From: Aaosphaeria pasadenensis
Lineage: Eukaryota; Ascomycota; Dothideomycetes; Pleosporales
Length of the DNA stretch: 64,000 nt
NCBI GenBank assembly: GCA_022813625.1
Contig: JAKLMB010000035.1
Coordinates: 186,001-250,000 of the forward strand
Reading direction: 5' to 3'
Part shown: positions 23,001 through 33,187 of the stretch, in pieces
How the letters are laid out: the number at the start of each line of letters is the position of its first letter
Position numbering within the stretch: the stretch's first letter is position 1
Notes under the pieces: generated by a model
Told to the model about the DNA's origin: nothing
What the model saw: the letters and a program-made list of their open reading frames with translations, nothing else
Databases searched by the model: none
Translations under genes and position numbers: made by a program

Positions 23001-26000
23001 CTGGATTGCGTCTGAGGCGATGGCTAAGCCTGAGTACTGGATCCGCAACCTCATTTCCCCGGTATTGTTTTCTGATGCTTTAGCAACCATGGCACATTCC
23101 GTGAATACCCTGCTCGAGGTAGGTCCCCACTCGGCTTTGCAGGCTCCTGTCCGCGAAATTCTACGAGATATCGACGTGGAAAGTACAACTACGTACGTTC
23201 CACTGCTCTCGCGTGGCGTGTCGGCTGTCAAGTCGCTTCTCGCGGCCATGGGTCGTCTGCACTGTCTAGGTCACCCACTGGCTCTAGGCTATGTCAACAT
23301 GAACCCGTTAGACTCTATGGTGACAATAACAAACTTGCCGCGCTACAATTTCAATCATTCCAAGGGCTACTGGCATGAAAGCCGGGCTAGTCGGGGTTAC
23401 CGCCTCCGTCAGCATCCTGTCTATCCCCACGTAGGCGCTCCTGAGGCCGATTTCAACCCCCTCGAAGCCAAATGGCGCAAAATTATTCGCATTAGCGACT
23501 TGCCATGGGTTCAGGACCACAAAATCAATGGTACCATTCTCTACCCGGCCGCCGGCATGATTGTCATGGCAATCGAAGCTGCTCACCAACTAGCGGATCC
23601 CGATAAGACTATTTCAGCCTTTGTCGTTAGAAATGTTGCACTGCATTCGGCCCTGAACCTCCCATCGAATGCGCCAACCGTGGGCATTGAAGTCAATCTG
23701 TTTATGCGACCACGGCAAGACCAGGACGGTAAGAATGCTGGGTGGTTCGACTTCCGCCTCTGCACCCACGACGACAACAGCCGCGTCTGGTTCGAAAATT
23801 GCCATGGAGCCATCCAGATAGTGTACGAAGCTGACCGGAACGACAGAAGCCACGCCAAGGGTATTGACAACGGACACGAGGAACGTTTGTGGCGCGCCAG
23901 CCTCTGCCGTGAGTACCACGAAATGGCGGCGGCGTGCTCCACGACAATGGAGAAAGAAGAGTTCTACAAACGGCTCGCAAATTGGGGCTTCAACTACGGC
24001 CCAGCGTTCCGCGACATGACGGCTGTGGCATCAGACGGCCACGGCGGAGCAGTTATCGAGGTGAAGACTTTTGAGCCACCGGACGGGTCCGCCTATGCCG
24101 AGCATATTGTCCATCCCGCTACCCTGGACTGCATCTTCCAACTGATCATCGTTGCCATAACAAACGCCGGCTCCAGTAAGCTGGGGACAGGTATTCCCAC
24201 ACATTTCGACCGAATTTGGGTCTCGGCAAATGGGGTTAGCTACCCCCATGCTCGGTCTCTCAAGGCCTATGGAAGGGCAAAGCGTCTGGGGCTACGGCAG
24301 ACGGAGACGTCGATCGGTGTCCTTGATTCATCCGGAACTCAAGCTCTGATCAAGATTGATGGCTTCGTGGCCACTGACGTCTCAAGCTCCACAGGCGACG
24401 CGGCTGACAAGACACTGTCCTCCAGTGCTCCTTTATGTCACACCATCGAATGGAAGCCCGATCTCGATACATTAACTGGGGCGCAATTTCAACATCTCTT
24501 TACCAATAAGAACGACCTGCCTCTGCATTCGGAAACCGCTCACAACGATCTTGACAAGTGGTCCCCCACACCGGCGGCCGTGGCACAATTTGGATCGATC
24601 CTCGACTCCATTGTGCATAAAAGTCCGAATGTGCGAATACTTCAGGTGGGCGCCGGCAGTGGCGATGAGAGGAATCAGTTGATGAACATACTTGCCCCGG
24701 ACGGTATGCCACCTCGCTTTGGCCTTTTCGACTACACCGACGTGGAACCCGAACTGCTCGATGCAGCGCAGGAAAAGTACCGACACCATGGGACGAAAAT
24801 GCGGTTCAAAAAGTTGGACATCAGTGCAAGCCCGGAGGAACAGGGATTCGAGGCGGGTGACTACGACGTGGTTGTCATTACAGTGGTGAGTTTTCTTCCC
24901 ACGTTCATCGTTTCCAGCTCAGAACACTGCCTCTGGCATTTAACAGTGCCTTACTAATTCTGACAACCTAGGACCTGTATACCAACACTAACCTAGCCAA
25001 GGCGCTGAATCATTATTGCGCGCTTCTAAAACCGTAAGTCTTCCTATTCATCAGTTTTCATCCGGGCATACGTGATAGGCCTGATGGCACTGATGTTCAG
25101 ATGCTAATATACCCGATACTCCAGGGGCGGGAAGCTGGTCATATTCCACCCTACATACCTAGACATGAAACATGGGCAAGGAATTTTAGGTGAAGATGAA
25201 TTAAACCAGCTACTTGACTCAGCACCTGGCTTAGATGAGAAGCAAGTGATCTGTTCAGGCTTTGTCAATGCGGCCAGCTATAAATTTCGCACCATCATAT
25301 GCACGGCAGTTGAGCTATCCCCATCTCTGGCTCAGCCTCCATTGACGGCCGCGGTCGTGCGGATTATCCATGGCCCTGAGCACCGCGAGCTTGCACTCGA
25401 GCTTCAACAGTTCATGGCGAATGTGCAGTGTTCAGCCCGAGTGCAGGGCTTGGACGAGGTAGTCGAAGAAGCGGAGATGTATGAAGGCATCTGTGTCTTC
25501 CTTCTAGAGCTTGGCCAGCCCGTGTGGTATGATATCGCGCGTGAGACCTTTGCCCGCATCCAGAAGCTCCTCTCAACTACGCGCAAAAGTCTCTGGGTTC
25601 AGAAAGGAGCGGAATCCTTGCCGCAGTTCCGTCTCATTGATGGGGTGTCGCGAGTTCTCAATTCGGAACTCGATAGGGCAGCACTCACTTTGCTCAGGCT
25701 TGAAGGGAACGACGATGCATTGACAATGCCTCAAATGGGCCACATTGTGAGATTGTGTCGACAATTTCCGTCATCAGATGACGTCGATACCGAGTATGTC
25801 GAACGCGAAGGCATGCTGCACATCCCGCGTCTTGTGCCTCGACCTCAGCTCAACGCCCAGATCGAAACGCGACTACGTCCACGTCAACACGTTACTCGGC
25901 CATGGTACGGCGAAGGGCAAGTCCCACTACGCTTGGCCATTGGCTCACCGGGGTTGCTCAATACGGTGCACTGGGTTGAGGACACAGAAAATACGCCCGA

Positions 26001-28182
26001 TGCACCATTGGGAGACACGGAGGTGGAGGTTCGTGTACACAGCGTTGGACTCAGCTTCCGTGATCTACTGATGCTTCTCGGTCGCGTCAATCACTCTGGC
26101 ATCGGGAATGATATTGCTGGAGTGGTCACACGGCTGGGACGGGGGTGTTCAGGGTTACGTGTGGGTGATAGGGTGGCAGCTTGCCGCATGAACGCATACC
26201 GCTCTTTAGTGCGTTGTCCGCGAAACCACGTTGTTACGCTTCCGGACAACATGTCCCTGAGCGAAGGCGCCTCCCTTCCTATGCCTTTTGTGACCGCGTG
26301 GCAGTGCTTGAAAGAGAGAGCATTTCTCCGTGCCGGGGAGACTGTACTGATCCACTCGGCAGCGGGGGGCACAGGACAAGCCGCAGTACAGGTTGCACAG
26401 TATTTGGGTGCCAATATCATCGCGACAGTTGGCACTGACGAAAAGAGAGAGCTGGTAGTCGACAGATATGGTCTCCCTCCCGACCACGTATTATCGAGCA
26501 GAGATACATCATTTTTCCAGGGCGTTATGCGCCTCACTAGTGGGCGCGGCGTCGACGTCGTCTTGAATTCACTTTCAGGAGAAGGTCTTGTCGCGTCGTG
26601 GGAGTGCGTTGCACCCTTTGGACGCTTCATTGAGATTGGTAAGAAGGATATCATTGCCAGGGGCTCGCTTTCTATGGCCCAGTTCGCGCATAATGTCTCT
26701 TTTAGCGCTTATGACTTGTCGGAAATGCTGTTGGATCGGGCTGGGGACGCGGGTGCAGCCCTCCAGCAAATCCTCACACTTATTGAGCAGAAAAAAATGA
26801 GTCCTGTCCATCCACTGCAAGTTTTCAGTGCGGGGGAGATCGAGAAGGCTTTCAGGGCGATGCAATCCGGTAAGACCATGGGCAAGATTGTTGTCGAGTT
26901 CCGACCCGATGAACAGGTCGAGGTGAGACACATACAATACCCTCGTCCGTTTTACTAGTACTAATGACCCTTCGATAACCAGGCTTTCATTGGGGCAAAA
27001 TCGACCCTCTCCTTGGATTCGGATGCAGCGTATGTAATTGCCGGTGGTCTGGGAGGTCTTGGCCGCGCAATATGTCAGTGGTTCGTCCATCGTGGAGCGC
27101 GCAACTTAATCCTTCTCACACGCTCTGCCGTCCCCAAAACATCCGAGGCAAAGGAACTCCTCTCCAAGTTGCGCAGCCAGGGCGCCCAGATTCTTGTCAA
27201 AGCTTGTGATATCAGTGATTCCAATGCCGTCGCTACTGCTCTCCTTGCCTCGCCAGGCACACCCATCATCAAAGGTTGCATCCAAGCATCCGCGGTCTTA
27301 CGTGATACCGCCTTTGAGGCCATGTCCTTCGACGCCTGGCAAGATTCGCTCGCAAGCAAGGTTGCCGGCACGTGGAACTTGCACAAAGCAATGCCACAAG
27401 GAATGGATTTTTTTATCATGCTCTCTTCAGTAGCCTCGACGTGCGGATCTCGTGGTCAAGCGAACTACGCGGCAGGCAACACCTTCCAGAACGCTGTCGC
27501 TCACTATCGTGTCGCCGCGGGCGAGCGAGCCACAGCACTAGCCCTTGGGCCCTTTTTCGATGTGGGCATGATGACCGAAAACGATTTCTTGCAAAACCAA
27601 TTCGCCGGAGTCAGCGGAGTGACCGAGACCGAACTGCTCGCTCTGCTCGACTACTACTGCGACAAGTCCAAACCAGCGGATCCCAACGACTGCGAGCCAA
27701 CCGTGATGCGCTTCGCGCCGGGAATGGAGAACAGCAAGCTCGACTACGTTCTGCGCAAACCCATGTTCCGTGGCATCAAAGCGGCGATGACGACAGACGA
27801 TGCATCACAAGTCGCCAATGGAGCACCTGGAGAGCACGGTGGCCTTGATTTTGCACGCTTTTTCGCTGCCAAACCCACAGCCGCCGAAGCTGTCACCGCC
27901 GTCGGGTATGCGCTGGCAACCAAGCTTGCCGAAACTATGGTGATGTCGCGCGACGAGATTGATATGACAGCGCCAATGCGAAGCTTTGGGGTAGATTCTC
28001 TTGTCGCCGTCGAGATCCGAAATTGGATGAGCAACGATCTTCGAGCCGACGTAGCTATATTTGATATCTTGGAAGCGACATCTGTGGTGGCTCTCGGGGC
28101 TTTGGCCATTGGGAAAAGCAGTTATTTCGCGGAGAAAAATGATAGCGTAGAATTACATGCCCATGAAGACAATTGCGGATAA
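20064..28182 (+). CDS. Highly reducing type I polyketide synthase (KS-AT-DH-reduced MT-ER-KR-ACP)
   Basis: Twelve exons: 20064-20310, 20369-20742, 20805-21153, 21208-21292, 21342-21498, 21576-22073, 22146-22266, 22332-22488, 22557-24885, 24972-25033, 25125-26922, 26983-28182. All join in frame to 2458 residues. KS has the triad Cys186 (DTACSSSL), His321 (EAHGTGTPLGDP) and His361 (NIGHLEG). AT has Ser656 in GHSSGE. DH has His984 ([11 protein letters not shown]) and Asp1187 ([10 protein letters not shown]). A SAM-motif remnant, [10 protein letters not shown], lies at about 1360. ER has [16 protein letters not shown] near 1874, KR has [10 protein letters not shown] and Tyr2221 (QANYAAGN), and ACP has Ser2398 in GVDSL. 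The enzyme should build a largely reduced chain from malonyl units. No thioesterase, reductase or condensation domain follows the ACP, so release needs another enzyme. The methyltransferase segment is much shorter than usual. The product is unknown. Confidence 0.95.
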
Positions 28183-28778
28183 CTTTGAGGAAAACGGTTT
28201 CACGCTCGTGGGCAGGATCACACATGGGGTAATCATAGCATCATGTTGACAAGCAAGAAGCGTGGGGTGGAACTGTAGAAGAAGGGTAAGGCGTAAGCGC
28301 AAGAATTGCAACATTGAAGGTGCAAGGACGGTGACACGTGATCAAAAGGCACCAAGGATTTGCGAAGCTGAAGAGCATTTGCTATTGTCACGGATGAGGA
28401 AGGATTCATCATGAGGCATAAATAGATACGACTCCTCATAGAGTTGCTCCATAGCTTATACAAGATCTAATGCAGGACACAGGTAAGAATTTAAATATTT
28501 TGGGAAGTAAATAGAAGGAGAACGATCGCATGTTTTTGTAGCGAAATGTAATGATTACATTTCATCATACATCAAGCGAAAAATTTCCATTAATTACGTA
28601 TATTCGTTCTGATCTACGGAAGAACAATGACTGCAGGTAACTTGCTATATTATTCACTGCTCCGTAATGGCACGGTAAATTGTTTCATTCGGGTATCCTC
28701 CAACTCCTTGGTCAACATTTTTCTCATCGTTTATCAAATTATTGGACCTCTGCCACATGTACTCATGGCTAGTCGTAA
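28183..28778. other. Intergenic, convergent 3' flanks of PKS and FTR1
   Basis: 596 bp, AT-rich from about 28460 onward. It holds no supportable gene; the minus-strand ORF at 28233-28463 has no motif. The short repeat copy at 28473 lies here. Confidence 0.5.
28473..28519 (+). repeat. 47 bp degenerate copy of a segment at 8897-8943
   Basis: Starting with CAGGACACAGG at both places, 38 of 47 positions match without gaps, and five of the nine differences are transitions. The left copy lies in the membrane-protein relic. The right copy has stops in every frame near it and looks like a smaller, more decayed relic of the same kind of sequence. The two copies are in direct orientation on either side of the P450-to-PKS block. 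Confidence 0.5.
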
Positions 28779-29915
28779 TTAATGTGCGGTAGTGCTAACC
28801 CCAGTGACAGTCTTGTTCTCGCCGTGAAAGTTGCTCGCTTGAACTCGAGCAATAATATCGCGATCGCTCTCTATGGGGCCATTCAGCGCCTCAGCAGCCC
28901 TAGTCCTGAAGCCGGGAACTTTGGCAAGTACTTTCCACATCGACTTTGTACCAGGAATGCTACCATGGCGTTCCTGATACCGCATCAGCCAGACAGAGAC
29001 GATAATGAAGATCCAGTAGAAGTTGTAGGAGAGTACCGATCCGTATGTGGCGGTGTTCTCCCAGCCAAGAAGAGCGTTGAAGACGTCCCATCCGTGGTCG
29101 AGCTCGCCGCTGCAGCAGTTGATGTGCCATACTGTGCTGCTGATATCGTAGGATCCGGGGCCAGTGCCAGATTCTGCGACGTCGCCGCCGGTTTTCTTGC
29201 TGAATCTGTACATCTCCAGGCTCCACACGGACTTGGAGAACATGCCGGCGGAGATCAAGTACAAAACACAGGTCGAGGCGATTAGGAAGATTTGGATGGA
29301 CATGATGTTGCCTCCGCGGTAGACGAGGTATCCGATCAAGAGACCGGCGGCAAAACCAGTGATGATGGGGATGGGGAAGGCAGTGGCTGGAAGGCCGAGG
29401 GATACACCGCCGATGAAAACGACTGCCTCCAGTCCCTCTCGTAGTACGGTTATGAAAGGAAGGATAAACATAGCATACTTGCGAGACCAGGTTGCAAGTC
29501 GGTGTTTAGGAATGCCATCCTCTTGGTTCTTAAGCAAAGACTTCGCAATCTTGACCCGCCATTTCTCTTTGGCTTTGTTGATGCGGAGCAGCGTTAGGCC
29601 CATAACGGTGATGATGATGGACGCAATGAGAAAGAAAATGCCTTCCCACAAATCCTCGGACTGTGCCCAGATATCATGTCCCAGACCATAGAAAACACCA
29701 ATGAATGCGCCTCCGATGATCAAGCAGATGAGAAGACCAACGCCTGACCCCAGCCAGATCTGGCGTCGAAGGCGTTTGTATATCTCAGGATCTTGGCCTG
29801 GCTGACCCATGCACTGCTTTACGAAGGAGAGAAGTACCGAGATAATGATGGAGGCTTCGAGACTTTCTCGGAAGCAGACGAAAAAGAGCTGCACGGCGAA
29901 CACGTTTGTGCCCAT
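28779..29915 (-). CDS. ftr1: High-affinity iron permease Ftr1
   Basis: An intronless gene of 378 residues. The two iron-handling REXXE motifs are intact: RESLE at 16-20 in helix 1 and REGLE at 159-163 in the middle helix. About seven hydrophobic helices are present, with the N-terminal MGTNVFAVQLFF start typical of the family and a charged cytoplasmic tail of about 60 residues. Ftr1 works in the plasma membrane with a Fet3 ferroxidase: iron(II) is oxidised and passed straight to the permease. The partner gene is divergent at 31298. Genes of this pair are normally induced by iron starvation and repressed by a GATA-type factor (SreA/Fep1 class); a matching site lies in the shared promoter. The ATG at 29915 is the first in frame and gives the family's normal N-terminus. 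Confidence 0.96.
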   Translation of the reverse strand: MGTNVFAVQLFFVCFRESLEASIIISVLLSFVKQCMGQPGQDPEIYKRLRRQIWLGSGVGLLICLIIGGAFIGVFYGLGHDIWAQSEDLWEGIFFLIASIIITVMGLTLLRINKAKEKWRVKIAKSLLKNQEDGIPKHRLATWSRKYAMFILPFITVLREGLEAVVFIGGVSLGLPATAFPIPIITGFAAGLLIGYLVYRGGNIMSIQIFLIASTCVLYLISAGMFSKSVWSLEMYRFSKKTGGDVAESGTGPGSYDISSTVWHINCCSGELDHGWDVFNALLGWENTATYGSVLSYNFYWIFIIVSVWLMRYQERHGSIPGTKSMWKVLAKVPGFRTRAAEALNGPIESDRDIIARVQASNFHGENKTVTGVSTTAH

Positions 29916-31297
29916 GATGGCAAACAGTTGAGGGAAGCCCCAGACAGAGTAGTTGATAAGGTGTTTGAGGTGTTAAAAGGGTAACCTTCAAAACAGGAAG
30001 GCAAGAGATGAAGATGATAAGATTTGGAAGCGAGACGCGGGAGTGTTTTGTGTCTCGGGCTGCTTTATGTTTCAAGCCACCGCTACTCTTTTGGGAGATG
30101 CACTTCGGAGGGACACCAAGCTTCGACAAGGCATAACTTAGCGACTTAGCGAAACGCGGCATGAAAAGAAAAAGCCCAAACCCGGCAAAGCGGGGCCTTG
30201 TTAGCAGCACCACATCTGGTGTACCTTTTAGTTACGGGACGCAGTAGTTGGCTCTAATTGTTGGGAAGGGGGACGCAGACGACCTGTTAGAAAAATACCG
30301 CTACCCTTGCGAATGCCACCTTGCAAGTGGTTCGACATTCTTCGGCTAAAACGGGCGACTCTGAGTAATCTGATCCGTTGTACGAACTGATCATCGCTAC
30401 GACGCAGGCCTGTAGGTAGGTATTCCTGGAAATTACGGCCAGTGCAGGGCCGACTGGTTTCTTTATTGGGAGCCGCTGATCGGACCCTCTCGCTTCACCT
30501 TTTCCAATTGGGCATTGTGGAGCGAGAAGGGCTGGGTGGTCTCTGTTGTAGCGGGCTCTCGCCTTTCCATTTAGTCCCGGATCAATCTAATCAACCATCT
30601 TCGACCGAAAGATCTGATACGATAGTTGGATGTTTAAGATCATCTGCTAAAAGAACCGGGCGAGGAACTTGGCAAGGGTGGAGCAAATGTGCTTGTTTCC
30701 CATCTGATAACCTAAACCCAACGTTTGCAAGTGGTCTGACCACCGCTATCCTTCATCGAGGTAGTTGTTTGACGAGCTGGTGGTCCAGATCGACACTCCT
30801 CTCCGCTTGTGCATCAATCTGCAAGGGTGCGTGGTGTATCTGCGACGAATCACTGTGATCTCTGTCCAGCAGTTAATTGTCATTATCCACCCCAAAGCTA
30901 TGGCCTGACCGCTTACAGCTCACGAGCGCTCCATCTTATTGTTGGCCCGTATCACGGCATAAACCAGAAACGACAGGGTCTCGTTTACAGGTCCGTCTCC
31001 ATCAAACTAATCAGATGCTCAATAAGTATCATGTATGTCGTTTAATCCACGTTCTAATGAGCTAGGATCGGCTCCAAGAATTCGCAGGTGTAAGAAGAGG
31101 ATACCTAATATCAGCCACCAAGTTTGCGCGCCATTCGGCTTTTCGGCGCTACTCCCTTCACGTTGCTTTCGAAACCCCACTGCCCTTCTTATAAACGTAG
31201 AGGTAGTAATTGAATGCAACGTTTCTATTTTCACCCTTGCTCCCTTGATCTTTTCCATTTGCCCCCATTCTGTCGTCTTCTTGTAACCAACATCAAC
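29916..31297. promoter_or_regulatory. Shared divergent promoter of ftr1 and fet3
   Basis: 1.38 kb between the two start codons. It contains the full GATA-type consensus ATCTGATAA at 30702 and an eight-of-nine relative, ATCTGATAC, at 30612. A CCAAT box lies near 30504. ORFs in this stretch (such as 30442-30858) have no protein features. Shared control of permease and ferroxidase is well known in fungi; the particular sites here are predictions. Confidence 0.65.
30702..30710 (+). promoter_or_regulatory. Candidate SreA/Fep1-type iron-repressor site ATCTGATAA
   Basis: An exact match to ATCWGATAA, the site reported for fungal iron-responsive GATA repressors. It lies about 590 bp from the fet3 start and about 790 bp from the ftr1 start. 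Function is inferred from the match and the neighbours. Confidence 0.55.
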
Positions 31298-33187
31298 ATG
31301 AAGACGACTCTCAGACAGACACTGCAGAGTGCAGTGCCTTTCCTCCTTCTCGCTAATCTCTGTACGGCGAAGACTGTTACTTATGATTTCAATGTTACTT
31401 GGGTTACCGCCAACCCCGACGGTCTTGCCGACCGCAAGGTGGTTGGAATCAACGGACAATGGCCACTGCCAATAATTGAGGTGGAAAAGGGAGATCAATT
31501 AGTTGTGAACATGCACAATGGACTGGACAAGGCTTCAAGCATCCATTTCCACGGAATGTACCAAAACACAACAACGGAGATGGATGGCCCGGCTTATGTT
31601 ACACAATGCCCTGTTCCCCCAGGCATGGACATCACCTACAATTTCACCGTCAACCAGAACGGCACGTACTGGTACCATTGCCATACTGAAGCCTGCTATC
31701 CAGACGGATATCGACAAGCTCTTCTCGTCCATGACAAGGATGCGTATTTCAACGAAAATGTGGAGGAGGAGTTCACCATCACATTGAGTGATTGGTATCA
31801 CAGAATGACAGAGAGCATTGAGCCTGAGTTTTTGTCGCTTTACAATCCCACGGGCGCGGAGCCGATCCCACAGTCATTCCTTTTCAATGATACCTTGGGA
31901 ACAAGTATCAGTGTGCAGCCAGGCAAGAAATACTTACTGCGACTCATCAATGTTGGTGCTTTCGTCGCCCAGTACTTCTACATCGAAGATCACGAGTTCA
32001 CCATTGTTGAGGTCGATGGAATCTACACAGAGCCTAAGGTTACCGACTTAATCTACATCTCAGCAGCTCAGCGCTACACCATTCTTCTTGAGACAAAGAA
32101 TTCCACGGACAAGAACTACCCTATCGTCACAGTAGCAGATTCTACCCTGCTCGATCTGATTCCGTCAGACTTGCAGTTAAACCATACCGACTGGCTGGAA
32201 TACAACAAGGACGCAGCTCATGATGAAGCAGTCATGAAAGTGGAGGAATCGAGCGAGTTGGTTCCTGCCGACGACGCAGCATTGGTACCGTACGACCGGC
32301 AAGCCTTGTTACCTGAGCCGGACCTTGAGATCACACTGAGCGTCGTCATGGACAACCTAATCAATGGCTTCGGTTACGCTTTCTTTGATAACATCTCCTA
32401 CACTCATCCCAAAGTGCCAACTCTCTTCACTGTCATGTCTGCTGCTGAAGATCAGGTCTCCAACGCTGAGATCTATGGCGAATTCACGCATCCAATCGTC
32501 CTCGAGCATAACCAAGTCGTCCAGATTGTCCTGAACAACGCTGATACTGGCTCGCATCCTTTCCATCTCCACGGACACGCCTTCCAGGTCATCGATCGGT
32601 ACCCACCCCAGGGTGAGCACTTTTACGAGCTGGCCGACGTCGCTGAGCCGGTCGAGTTCGATCCGAATAACCACACTGCATTTCCGGAGTACCCGATTAG
32701 GCGCGACACACTGGTCATCCCACCGCAAGGCTACCTCGTAATTCGATTCGTGGCCGACAATCCGGGAGTCTGGCTATTCCACTGCCACATCGACTGGCAC
32801 TTGATGCAAGGGCTGGCACTAACGCTCATCGAAGCCCCAGATCAGATTAGAGAGCGCGTGAAAATCCCGCAAAACCACTACGACGTGTGCAGCGCGGCAG
32901 GCGTAGCGGTCCAAGGAAACGCCGCCGGAAATACCCAGGACTACCTCAACCTCCAGGGCCAGCCCAGGCAGCCCGCCTGGCTGCCCGCTGGCTTCACGCC
33001 CCGCGGGATCGTTGCGTTGACGTTTACGATTCTCGCGGCGCTGCTCGGCCTGGCTAGCATTGTCATCTACGGCCTCTCGGATCTCACGTATGGGAAAGAG
33101 GGCTCGTCGTTGGCGGGCGACAGTCAGGGCCCATTGGAGGAGCCTGGAAGCACGCCTCGTGAGACGGTGGAGGCTAAGCGTAGTTAG
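31298..33187 (+). CDS. fet3: Fet3-type multicopper ferroxidase
   Basis: An intronless gene of 629 residues. A signal peptide ends near LCTA (residue about 24). Copper ligands are present in order: SIHFHG (His83), WYHCHTE (His127, His129), HPFHLHGH (from His420) and FHCHIDWH (from His495). A single C-terminal transmembrane helix (IVALTFTILAALLGLASIVIYG) with a short cytoplasmic tail matches Fet3 rather than laccase. The protein should oxidise iron(II) outside the plasma membrane and hand iron(III) to Ftr1, encoded divergently. Two departures from the yeast enzyme are visible: HCH where HSH is usual in the second copper block, and Asp165 in LSDWYH where yeast has Glu (E185 as I recall it, an iron-site residue). 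The pairing with ftr1 keeps the ferroxidase call firm. Confidence 0.93.
   Translation: MKTTLRQTLQSAVPFLLLANLCTAKTVTYDFNVTWVTANPDGLADRKVVGINGQWPLPIIEVEKGDQLVVNMHNGLDKASSIHFHGMYQNTTTEMDGPAYVTQCPVPPGMDITYNFTVNQNGTYWYHCHTEACYPDGYRQALLVHDKDAYFNENVEEEFTITLSDWYHRMTESIEPEFLSLYNPTGAEPIPQSFLFNDTLGTSISVQPGKKYLLRLINVGAFVAQYFYIEDHEFTIVEVDGIYTEPKVTDLIYISAAQRYTILLETKNSTDKNYPIVTVADSTLLDLIPSDLQLNHTDWLEYNKDAAHDEAVMKVEESSELVPADDAALVPYDRQALLPEPDLEITLSVVMDNLINGFGYAFFDNISYTHPKVPTLFTVMSAAEDQVSNAEIYGEFTHPIVLEHNQVVQIVLNNADTGSHPFHLHGHAFQVIDRYPPQGEHFYELADVAEPVEFDPNNHTAFPEYPIRRDTLVIPPQGYLVIRFVADNPGVWLFHCHIDWHLMQGLALTLIEAPDQIRERVKIPQNHYDVCSAAGVAVQGNAAGNTQDYLNLQGQPRQPAWLPAGFTPRGIVALTFTILAALLGLASIVIYGLSDLTYGKEGSSLAGDSQGPLEEPGSTPRETVEAKRS

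Noticed and set aside
30442..31045. ORFs between ftr1 and fet3
   Set aside because: No motif, and the position is a shared promoter of a known divergent pair.
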